From CAZART01 sp964487555 (lineage in GTDB: Bacteria; Bacteroidota; Rhodothermia; Rhodothermales; VXPQ01): DNA of 8,987 nucleotides. The stretch covers positions 1 to 8,987 of the forward strand of contig CAZART010000168.1 of NCBI GenBank assembly GCA_964487555.1, in the 5' to 3' direction. Positions within the stretch are counted from its first letter, which is position 1; every line of letters begins with the position of its first letter. The notes beneath the pieces are model-generated. The model saw nothing but the letters and a program-made list of their open reading frames with translations. It was not told the DNA's origin and ran no database searches. The translations under genes were made by a program, and so were the position numbers. Below, piece by piece: positions 1 through 6,301 of this stretch.

Positions 1-791
1 GCCGCGCCGATGTGGCCCCCATGATGCATGGCGCCGGCGATGAGGAGATCGCCGTCGAGGGCGAGGGAGGTACCCAGGAGGCTGCCTTTCTCCACTCGCC
101 GCGACTCGATCACGTGCTTCTCTTTCCAGGCCCGTCCATCGTGGGTGAACACGTACACGGCACCCGCCATGCCGGCCGCGCCGGGGGCGCCGACATACAC
201 CGTGGCCTCCTCTGCAATGATGGCGCGGCCGAATCCTGCGCCGGGCTCCGCGTCGCCGGGCGTGAGCTTCGCCTGTTGGATCCAGGAGGCGTCGGCGCCA
301 CGGGCGAAAACGTAGACGCTGCCCGGTTGCTCCTTCGTCGAGGGAGCACCGATGAACGCATAGTCCCCGTAGAGCGCCACAGAGGCACCATAGCCGTCAT
401 CGGGTACGGCATCGGACACCGGCAAGGTGGCGGCGTGCCGCCACCCTCCGTCCTCGACGCGCTCGAAGACATACGCCGCGCCGACTTCGCCTTTCAGGCC
501 CGTCGATCCAACCAGAAGCCGGTTGCCGTCGGCGGAGAGGCTGCGCCCGAAGTGATCACCCATCTCGGCATCCGGGGCCACGAGCTCCTCAACGCGCGTC
601 CACGCGCCATCGTCGTCCTCGGCAAACACGTAAACCGTACCGGGGCGATACAGGTTGTCCGGTTCGCCCACCAGCACGTGATCTTCTAAAATGAGGACGG
701 CCGTACCAAAGCGCTGCTGCGCGCTCGCCGGCAACCATGCCGCAGTGAATAGCACGGCCGTAAGCAGACAGGAGAAATGAACCTTAATCAT
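1..791 (-). CDS. Secreted FG-GAP repeat protein, N-terminal part (cut by left window edge)
   Basis: The first 263 residues are visible and the frame stays open to the window edge, so the C-terminus is missing. The ATG at 791 is followed by a clear Sec signal peptide: a Lys at residue 3, a hydrophobic stretch at about 8-20, and a signal peptidase I site after Ala24 (PASA-QQ). From Phe28 the protein is a run of near-identical-length repeats: 28-80, 81-133, 134-186, 187-238 and the start of a fifth at 239. Each unit runs FG/YG-x-S/A-hydrophobic, then VG/IGAP, then G-x-VYVF, then a Trp and an acidic tail. This is the FG-GAP (integrin alpha-type) pattern, usually a beta-propeller of an exported or surface protein. 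A sorting domain may lie in the unseen C-terminus. The Shine-Dalgarno match is weak (ACGAAG). It lies 94 bases downstream of the BLUF gene on the same strand and may be co-transcribed. Ligand and function are unknown. Confidence 0.9.
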   Translation of the reverse strand, partial: MIKVHFSCLLTAVLFTAAWLPASAQQRFGTAVLILEDHVLVGEPDNLYRPGTVYVFAEDDDGAWTRVEELVAPDAEMGDHFGRSLSADGNRLLVGSTGLKGEVGAAYVFERVEDGGWRHAATLPVSDAVPDDGYGASVALYGDYAFIGAPSTKEQPGSVYVFARGADASWIQQAKLTPGDAEPGAGFGRAIIAEEATVYVGAPGAAGMAGAVYVFTHDGRAWKEKHVIESRRVEKGSLLGTSLALDGDLLIAGAMHHGGHIGA

Positions 792-826
792 GAAACGTTA
801 CTTCGTGAGCTGAGATTGAAAGCCCC

Positions 827-855
827 TGCGGGGAAAAGGGGGGACGAACCCCGCA
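827..855. promoter_or_regulatory. GC-rich inverted repeat in the leader between BLUF and FG-GAP genes
   Basis: TGCGGGG (827-833) and CCCCGCA (849-855) are perfect 7-base inverted arms around a 15-base loop containing a six-G run. A CCCC at 823-826 can pair with the same GGGG, so two hairpins are mutually exclusive. On the minus strand it lies after the BLUF stop and 36-64 bases before the FG-GAP start. It could be a weak terminator, a leader structure or chance in GC-rich DNA. No long U tract follows it in the minus direction. Confidence 0.3.
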
Positions 856-885
856 ATCAGGAGTTGCACATGAATCCGCGAAAAT

Positions 886-1332
886 TCACGGAATGTCGAC
901 CACGTCGCGGAATGTGTCAAGGAGAATGCCGATCCGTTGGGATGAGGTGCGTCCCCCCTCGATGCGTTCCCGGAAATAATCGATCACGCCGTCCACGTGT
1001 TCGTTCGGAACAGGGAGGCGCTGTCGAAATCCCATGGACCAGTCCGGAAACTTTCGCTCTGCGATCGGCTCGCGCAGCACCACGATGCAGCCGCTATGCC
1101 GACGATCGTTCCGGATCGTATCGAAGAGTTTCTCGACCGTCTCGGCCTCGCCTTCGAGCACTTGAAGAATTCGGCCTTCTTCGTAGAGGAGAAGGCCGGT
1201 AACGTCCAGTTCGCCGTTCTTCTCGCGCGATTGAGCCAGAAGGTCCGGAATTCTGCCTTCATCGAACCGATCCGTCGCCGAGCTCAGGTAAACGAGCATG
1301 GAGAGACCTGGTCCCGTCATTCGATCTGACAT
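886..1332 (-). CDS. BLUF-domain blue-light sensor protein
   Basis: A 148-residue protein starting at the ATG at 1332. Residues about 11-103 form a BLUF domain, which binds FAD non-covalently and senses blue light through a hydrogen-bond switch around a Tyr-Gln pair. The visible signature residues are the conserved Tyr15 in LVYLSSAT, Asn39 in SREKN, the TGLLLY strand, Gln57 in LQVLEGE, and Trp98/Met100 in FPDWSMGF. The catalogue of flavin-contacting residues therefore looks complete, so it should be photoactive. A 45-residue C-terminal tail of likely helices follows, with no EAL, GGDEF or other output domain, making it a short-type BLUF protein that would act through a partner. Start choice is uncertain: ATGs at 1320 and 1299 are also in frame, and the latter has an AGG about 7 bases upstream. 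The open frame extends to 1563 but would overlap the divergent lipoprotein start, so it is not used. Confidence 0.9.
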   Translation of the reverse strand: MSDRMTGPGLSMLVYLSSATDRFDEGRIPDLLAQSREKNGELDVTGLLLYEEGRILQVLEGEAETVEKLFDTIRNDRRHSGCIVVLREPIAERKFPDWSMGFRQRLPVPNEHVDGVIDYFRERIEGGRTSSQRIGILLDTFRDVVDIP

Positions 1333-1420
1333 AGGGTAATCCAAACTGTGGAAAGTACTTGCACCATTGCCTAAATATGAGCGCGGAAATTGTTCACCAC
1401 AGAATATGGAAAAAGCCGCT
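1333..1420. promoter_or_regulatory. Divergent promoter space between BLUF and Asp-box lipoprotein
   Basis: These 88 bases separate the starts of two divergent genes and must hold at least one promoter unless transcription enters from outside. The tract is visibly AT-richer than its flanks. I found no convincing -35/-10 pair and no convincing Bacteroidota-type TTTG / TAnnTTTG pair on either strand. The location is supported by gene layout only. Confidence 0.4.
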
Positions 1421-2473
1421 ATGGCACGGGAGTACTTCCTTACCCCCCTTTTCTTCCTTGTGCTTGCGGGCTGTACCGACTCCCCGCAACGCGATCCGGT
1501 TGACAGCCGTTCACTCGAAATCGAACGACAGAACTCGGGCACGGAGAGCCTGATCATCGGCATCGATGCCGTCGACGAACGGATCGTATGGGCGGCCGGA
1601 ACGGGCGGGACATTCCTCCGGACGGTCGACGGCGGTCAAACGTGGCGCAGCGGCACGGTTCCCGAGGCGGATTCGCTTCAATTCCGCGACGTGCACGCCG
1701 TGAGTCTCGACGAGGCCTATCTCCTCAGCATCGGTCCGGGCGATGCCTCGCGTATCTATCATACGACCGATCGCGGCGGCACCTGGGAGTTGCAGTTCGT
1801 CAACGATCGCCCTGACGCGTTTTTCGACTGCTTTGACTTCTGGGACGACGGGGCCGGTGTTGCCTTCAGCGATGCCGTCGACGGTAGCTTTCCGATCATC
1901 CGCAGAGCGGACGCCGGTGCGGGGTGGAGCGACGTCGAAGACCCTCCATCGGCGCAGCCCAACGAAGGAGGATTCGCCGCCAGCGGCACCTGCGTCGTCA
2001 CCGTGGGTGACGCGGCCGTGCTGATCGGTACCGGCAACGCCGAGCGAGCGCGCGTTCTGCGATCGACGGACCGCGGCCGAACCTGGCAGGCCTTCGACGT
2101 TCCCGTCCATAGCGGTGAAGCGGCGGGTATCGCGACGCTTGCCTTTCGGAACGCGGCGCATGGCGTCGCGCTCGGCGGCGACATCGCGCGTCCGGATACC
2201 GTCACCGACAACGTGGCCGTCACGTCGGACGGCGGCCGCACCTGGACGAACGGGGCGCGAATTCCCTTTGCCGGCGCCGTCTACGGATCGGCGTACGCCC
2301 CCGAGTCCGATCTTCTGGTTGCCGTCGGCCCCGGCGGTGCCGCCTATTCCACCGACGACGCCGATTCGTGGACGCCGCTCGACTCGATCGCGCATTGGAG
2401 CGTGGCCTTCGGAGGTCCGACGGTGGGATGGATGGCGGGACCGCAGGGCCGGATCTCGAAAATCACGTTTTGA
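1421..2473 (+). CDS. Asp-box (BNR/Ycf48-like) repeat lipoprotein
   Basis: A 350-residue protein whose chosen ATG is preceded by a GGAAAAAG stretch and gives a short lipoprotein signal: Arg3, a hydrophobic core, and lipobox LAGC with the lipidated Cys18. In-frame ATGs at 1367 and 1406 would put an unlikely polar extension ahead of the signal. After a linker, five Asp-boxes (S/T-x-D-x-G-x-T-W type) are spaced through the protein: TVDGGQTW at 68, TTDRGGTW at 115, STDRGRTW at 215, TSDGGRTW at 268 and the degenerate STDDADSW at 310. A further worn copy lies near 163. This is a beta-propeller of the sortilin/Ycf48/BNR superfamily, often misnamed oxidoreductase in Bacteroidota genomes. Cys137 and Cys191 could form a disulfide. 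It probably sits on the outer membrane or periplasmic face. The fusion gene starts 18 bases after its stop, so the two may share a transcript. Its molecular role is unknown. Confidence 0.9.
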   Translation: MAREYFLTPLFFLVLAGCTDSPQRDPVDSRSLEIERQNSGTESLIIGIDAVDERIVWAAGTGGTFLRTVDGGQTWRSGTVPEADSLQFRDVHAVSLDEAYLLSIGPGDASRIYHTTDRGGTWELQFVNDRPDAFFDCFDFWDDGAGVAFSDAVDGSFPIIRRADAGAGWSDVEDPPSAQPNEGGFAASGTCVVTVGDAAVLIGTGNAERARVLRSTDRGRTWQAFDVPVHSGEAAGIATLAFRNAAHGVALGGDIARPDTVTDNVAVTSDGGRTWTNGARIPFAGAVYGSAYAPESDLLVAVGPGGAAYSTDDADSWTPLDSIAHWSVAFGGPTVGWMAGPQGRISKITF

Positions 2474-2491
2474 CAAAACCGGCCGCTTTGC

Positions 2492-5400
2492 ATGTCCCAT
2501 CTGAATGTGGCGGAGCACCGTCCGAGGTTCTCGGCGTCGGATGCAGCGCGGTTTGCGGCTGAGCGGTATGGTCTGCACGCCGCCGCGGCCCCGCTTCCCA
2601 GCGATCGCGATCAGAACTTTCTCCTGACCACTCCCAACGGGCGCCGTTTCGTGATGAAGCTCGCGAGCTCGGCCGAAGAGCGGTCGGTCCTCGAAGCGCA
2701 GGATGCTGCCATGCGGCGATTGCGCGCAGAGAACCTCACCGTTCCGACGGTCGTCGCCGGCCTGAAGGGCGAGCCGTTGTCGGAGGTGGAGGACGAATCG
2801 GGCCGCCGTCATTTTCTTCGGGTGGTCTCGTTCGTTCCCGGAGTGCCCTTCGCAACGGCACGACCGAAGTCGCTCCATCTGGTGAGAAGCGCGGGCCGAT
2901 ACATGGGGCGTCTGTCGGCGGCGCTCGAAGGGTTCGATCATCCGGGGGCGTATCGCGACATGCGCTGGAACCTGCTCGTGGCCGCCGAGACCGTTCGCGG
3001 ACGCCTGAATCTCCTTGAGCCGAAGCAGTGCTCCCTGGTCGAAAGCGCTCTATGCCTCGTACCGCGCCTTTCACCGTTCCGGCGGAGCGTCGTCCACAAC
3101 GATGCCAACGACTACAACGTGCTCGTGGATGAACCGGAAATCCGCGACCGGAACGTCGTGGGACTGATCGATTTCGGGGATCTCGTCCACTCACTGACGG
3201 TGTCCGATATCGCCGTCGCCGCCGCCTATGCGCTGCTCGACGCGCCGGATCCGCTCACGGTGCTGTCCCAGCTCGTCGGCGCCTACCACGCGGAGTTTCC
3301 ACTGGAGGAAGCCGAGATGGCGGCATTGCTTCCGCTCATCGGTCTTCGTCTGAGTACGAGCGTCTGCGTCTCGGCCGAGCAGCAGGCGGCCGAGCCCGAG
3401 AACGAGTACCTGAGTATCAGCCGAGCGCCGGCATGGCGTACGCTTGAGGTGCTGACCGGCATTGAGCCCCGCCTTGCCGAGTACGTCGTTCGCGAGGCGT
3501 GCGGTCTTGAACCGTGCCGCGCTTCGACAGCCGTCACGACATGGATCGAAGATCACCTCCGCGAACGCGTTGAGATCATCGACGGCGCCGGCACCGCCGA
3601 CGTCCGGCTCGATTTCTCTGTGGCGAGCAGCGAGTGGTCGTTCGATGAGCTGACGGTCCCCGCGCTCGCCGCGGAACGCATAGCACGGCGGCTCGGAGAA
3701 ACGGATCCCCCGATCGCGATAGGACGATACGGTGAGGTACGATTGGTGTATCAGGGGGACCAGTTCGTGGAGGGGAGCGAGCGGAGGACGGTCCACATCG
3801 GCATCGACCTGTTTGCCGCGCCCGGCACGAGGGTCCGCGCTCCGTTTGATGCCACCGTCCACAGCGTGGCCGACAACGATCGCCCCTATGACTACGGCCC
3901 AACGGTCATCCTCCGACACCATCCACCCGATGGGCCTTCATTCTACACGCTATATGGCCATCTTTCTCGCGCCTCCGTCGCCGCTTTGCAATCGGGCGAT
4001 CGCATCGCTCGAGGAGAATCCTTCGCCGCCATCGGAGCGGTGGATGAGAATGGAGGATGGGCACCGCACCTGCATTTTCAGCTGATTTCGGACCTGCTCG
4101 GGCGAATCGGAGACTTTCCCGGCGTCGCACGTGCGTCGCAGCGAGCCGTGTGGAGCAGTCTGTGCCCCGATCCTTCGCGGTTAGCGGGTCTTCCTCGCTC
4201 GGCGGCGGCACCTGTTGCCGATCCGACCGATCTGCTGAATCGGCGTCGCAAGGGTCTCGGTCCGTCACTCAGCCTGGCATACAGACATCCGATCGCACTT
4301 GCCCGCGGCCAGGGCCAGTATCTCTTCGACGTTGACGGCCGTCGCTTTCTCGATGCGGTCAACAACGTCGCGCACGTCGGTCATTGCCATCCCCACGTCG
4401 TGGAGGCCGCTCATCGCGCGATGCGCGTTCTCGCTACCAACACGCGCTACCTCTACGAGGAGCTGGTCACCTATGCCGAGCGCCTCACCGCCTCGCTGCC
4501 GGATCCACTTTCCGTCTGCTACTTCGTGAACAGCGGAAGCGAGGCTAACGACCTGGCGATTCGAATTGCCCGGGTGCACACCGGGAAAGAGGATGTCGTC
4601 GTCCTTGACGGGGCCTACCACGGCAATTTGAGCTCGCTGATCGCCGTCAGTCCGTACAAATTCCGCGGCCCCGGCGGGGGCGGCAATCCGGCGACAACCC
4701 ACGTCGCGCCGATGCCCGACCGATTGCGTGGGCCGCACCGCGGTTCCGACGCCGGCGAATGCTACGCCCGTGAGCTTGGCGAAGCGGCCGACCGCGCTGC
4801 GAAAGGGATTGCTGCATTTCTCATCGAGCCGATTATGAGCTGCGGCGGACAGGTCGTGCACCCGATGGGTTTTCTACGGCGCGCCTTCACTCAAATCCAC
4901 GACAGGGGAGGGCTCTGCATCGCCGACGAGGTGCAGACGGGATTCGGCCGCATGGGACAGACGTTCTGGGCGTTCGAACTGCAGGATGCCGTGCCGGACA
5001 TCGTCACTCTCGGCAAGCCGATCGGCAACGGCTTTCCACTCGGTGCCGTCGTAACGACCCCCGAAATCGCCGGCTCCTTCGACAACGGAATGGAGTACTT
5101 CAATACGTTCGGTGGAAATCCGGTCTCCTGCGCCGTCGGCATGGCGGTGCTCGACGTTCTCGAACGCGAGGGCCTGCAGCATCGCGCGCTTGAAACGGGC
5201 AATCGCTTCGCCGCTTCGCTGCAGAGCCTGGCAGAGCGACACGCCGTTGTGGGCGAGGTTCGAGGCTCCGGACTGTTCATCGGAGTCGAGCTCGTGCGCG
5301 ACCGATCCACGTTGGAGCCGGCGTCGGATGAAACGAGCTATGTCGTGGAGCGGATGCGCGAGCGGGGCATCTTAACCAGTCTCGATGGACTGCTGCACAA

Positions 5401-5515
5401 CGTAATCAAGATCAAGCCGCCGCTGGTGCTGCAGCCGCACGACGTCGATCGCTACATCGAGACGCTCGATGAGATTCTCGCGGAAGATTTTGTGCGTTCA
5501 CGCCTCAAGGCATAG
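2492..5515 (+). CDS. Tripartite fusion: APH-type kinase - M23 peptidase-like - class III PLP aminotransferase/phospho-lyase
   Basis: A 1007-residue protein with three enzyme domains. Residues about 10-345 are an APH/choline-kinase-fold kinase: Lys56 in FVMKLAS (ATP), catalytic loop HNDANDYN with His202, Asp204 and Asn209, and metal-binding Asp227 in IDFGD. Residues about 410-535 are an M23 (LytM-type) domain: HIGID (His435, Asp439), YGHL (His490) and HLHF (His526, His528), so zinc ligands and both catalytic-type His are present. Residues about 580-1000 are a class III fold-type I PLP enzyme: SGSEAN at 681, YHGN at 709, DEVQTGFGR with Asp812, PLP-lysine Lys842 in TLGKPIGNG, and TFGGNP at 872. 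The kinase is related to hydroxylysine kinase and the C-terminal domain to ethanolamine-phosphate and phosphohydroxylysine phospho-lyases, families linked through such fusions. The inferred job is to phosphorylate an amino alcohol, then eliminate ammonia and phosphate to give an aldehyde. There is no signal peptide or membrane segment, so it is probably cytoplasmic. The substrate and the M23 role are unknown. No clear Shine-Dalgarno site is seen at the ATG. Confidence 0.93.
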   Translation: MSHLNVAEHRPRFSASDAARFAAERYGLHAAAAPLPSDRDQNFLLTTPNGRRFVMKLASSAEERSVLEAQDAAMRRLRAENLTVPTVVAGLKGEPLSEVEDESGRRHFLRVVSFVPGVPFATARPKSLHLVRSAGRYMGRLSAALEGFDHPGAYRDMRWNLLVAAETVRGRLNLLEPKQCSLVESALCLVPRLSPFRRSVVHNDANDYNVLVDEPEIRDRNVVGLIDFGDLVHSLTVSDIAVAAAYALLDAPDPLTVLSQLVGAYHAEFPLEEAEMAALLPLIGLRLSTSVCVSAEQQAAEPENEYLSISRAPAWRTLEVLTGIEPRLAEYVVREACGLEPCRASTAVTTWIEDHLRERVEIIDGAGTADVRLDFSVASSEWSFDELTVPALAAERIARRLGETDPPIAIGRYGEVRLVYQGDQFVEGSERRTVHIGIDLFAAPGTRVRAPFDATVHSVADNDRPYDYGPTVILRHHPPDGPSFYTLYGHLSRASVAALQSGDRIARGESFAAIGAVDENGGWAPHLHFQLISDLLGRIGDFPGVARASQRAVWSSLCPDPSRLAGLPRSAAAPVADPTDLLNRRRKGLGPSLSLAYRHPIALARGQGQYLFDVDGRRFLDAVNNVAHVGHCHPHVVEAAHRAMRVLATNTRYLYEELVTYAERLTASLPDPLSVCYFVNSGSEANDLAIRIARVHTGKEDVVVLDGAYHGNLSSLIAVSPYKFRGPGGGGNPATTHVAPMPDRLRGPHRGSDAGECYARELGEAADRAAKGIAAFLIEPIMSCGGQVVHPMGFLRRAFTQIHDRGGLCIADEVQTGFGRMGQTFWAFELQDAVPDIVTLGKPIGNGFPLGAVVTTPEIAGSFDNGMEYFNTFGGNPVSCAVGMAVLDVLEREGLQHRALETGNRFAASLQSLAERHAVVGEVRGSGLFIGVELVRDRSTLEPASDETSYVVERMRERGILTSLDGLLHNVIKIKPPLVLQPHDVDRYIETLDEILAEDFVRSRLKA

Positions 5516-5632
5516 AAGCCCAGATCGTTTCCGATCGACGCATACCGGTCCTATTCTGATGCACCTGCGCCGCACTGCCGCAATCGCGCCCACCGATAGC
5601 CGGATTGCGACACGGGAGAATCAGACGTCTCG

Positions 5633-5638
5633 AGGAGG
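5633..5638 (+). promoter_or_regulatory. Strong Shine-Dalgarno site setting a TTG start
   Basis: AGGAGG lies exactly 8 bases before a TTG at 5647 that is in frame with the downstream membrane-protein reading frame. It is the best ribosome-binding site in the window, where most genes have weak or none, and it decides the start against the first ATG at 5692, which has no such site. Confidence 0.65.
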
Positions 5639-5646
5639 CACACGGA

Positions 5647-6162
5647 TTGCGAGCCCGACGAGTGAACCACGAAATCACTTGCGCGCTCGACATGGTTACG
5701 ACGGCTTTTTTGCTCAACGTCATCATCTACGGCCTCATTGCGGTCGTCCTGGTACCGGTTATCCATTTCATTTTCTTCGTGATTCGAGAGAGCCGGCATT
5801 CGGGCTATCACGTGCACCTCGATATCCCGCTCGAGAGAATCCGGACCAGCACTACGGTGCTACCGTTACGCTCGGTCGCTCACAACGCGAGAGCCCCGCG
5901 AAAAAACCAGCGGCCGTCGGCGTCCGTCCCTGGGGGTCTGTCGCAGCGCGGTGCGGATGGCGCTCGAAACCCGTTGATACGCCGGCTCCCTGCCGAAGAA
6001 TTCCTGCGCGGCTACGTCGCCTCAAACGGCATCACAATCACGCCCAACCTCGGTCACGTTCATGGCATCCCCGGCAACGTCACGGCGCTGACCGCATCTG
6101 CGGAGCATCCCCACGCGGAATACTGGAGCTACGGTAATCCCCGCACCTACGACCCCCGGTGA
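5647..6162 (+). CDS. Small single-span membrane protein of unknown function
   Basis: Predicted 171 residues from a TTG start chosen because a perfect AGGAGG lies 8 bases upstream. Alternatives are GTG 5662 and ATG 5692. The basic N-terminus (Arg2, Arg4, Arg5) precedes a long hydrophobic stretch at residues about 17-46, ending at IRES, which is enough for one long or slightly tilted span with the N-terminus inside. Residues 47-171 form a polar, proline- and arginine-rich tail with no domain I recognise. Third codon positions stay GC-rich in this frame near the C-terminus, which supports coding. The middle (about 75-110) looks low in complexity and less convincing, so a frameshifted or decayed gene is possible. 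It starts 131 bases after the fusion gene on the same strand. Its last ten codons and stop lie within a 49-base unit that is tandemly duplicated just downstream. Confidence 0.6.
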   Translation: MRARRVNHEITCALDMVTTAFLLNVIIYGLIAVVLVPVIHFIFFVIRESRHSGYHVHLDIPLERIRTSTTVLPLRSVAHNARAPRKNQRPSASVPGGLSQRGADGARNPLIRRLPAEEFLRGYVASNGITITPNLGHVHGIPGNVTALTASAEHPHAEYWSYGNPRTYDPR

Positions 6163-6227
6163 TCGGAACCGGTTGCGCTACGGTGGTCCCCGCATCTACG
6201 AGCGCGGGTGAACCGTCCGGGTTGCGT
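6130..6227 (+). repeat. Two-copy imperfect 49-base tandem repeat spanning a stop codon
   Basis: Unit 1 is 6130-6178 and unit 2 is 6179-6227. They are identical at 37 of 49 positions, with the first 33 bases best conserved (27 of 33). Both begin TACGGT, share TCCCCGCA and CTACGA, and reach a TGA at the same place (6160-6162 and 6209-6211). Unit 1 encodes the C-terminus of the membrane protein (YGNPRTYDPR-stop). Unit 2 would encode YGGPRIYERG-stop but sits one frame off because 49 is not a multiple of three. Confidence 0.75.
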
Positions 6228-6276
6228 GGCTCGAGGCAAGGTCGGCTATGCTGCCGAAGACGGCCTTCACCCGCGC
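6202..6276. repeat. 10-base inverted repeat between convergent genes
   Basis: GCGCGGGTGA at 6202-6211 is the exact reverse complement of TCACCCGCGC at 6267-6276, and again at 6286-6295. The loop of about 55 bases is long for an intrinsic terminator and no U tract follows on either strand. It may still help end the convergent transcripts. A 4-base-pair hairpin (GCCG-AAGA-CGGC, 6253-6264) lies inside it. Confidence 0.4.
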
Positions 6277-6301
6277 GCATCCCCTTCACCCGCGCGCATC
6301 C
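6264..6301. repeat. Perfect 19-base tandem duplication spanning the citrate synthase stop
   Basis: The 19-base unit 6264-6282 is repeated without mismatch at 6283-6301. Read on the minus strand, the upstream copy holds the last citrate synthase codons (DARG) and the TGA at 6288-6286; the second copy lies wholly in the 3' untranslated region. The exact identity points to a recent slippage or duplication event. The protein sequence is unaffected. Confidence 0.9.

Noticed and set aside
12..689. Long plus-strand open frame opposite the FG-GAP gene
   Set aside because: The minus strand here encodes an intact signal peptide and regular FG-GAP repeats; the plus frame is a high-GC shadow with no domain.
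1333..1563. N-terminal extension of the BLUF frame up to 1563
   Set aside because: It overlaps the divergent lipoprotein start and signal, is Arg/Ser-rich with no BLUF-family counterpart, and the BLUF fold begins just after 1332.
2470..2475. TTGACA resembling a -35 element before the fusion gene
   Set aside because: The matching -10 position would fall on or after the fusion start codon; more simply it is the end of the lipoprotein gene.
1511..2941. 476-residue minus-strand open frame
   Set aside because: It is antisense to the lipoprotein Asp-boxes and the kinase N-terminus, both clearly real; its Arg-rich composition is typical of GC-rich shadows.
4265..4861. 198-residue minus-strand frame
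   Set aside because: Lies opposite the PLP-enzyme domain with its conserved motifs; no features of its own.
5469..6137. 222-residue plus frame overlapping the membrane protein
   Set aside because: Begins inside the fusion gene, is Arg/His/Pro-rich, lacks the membrane span and has no ribosome site.
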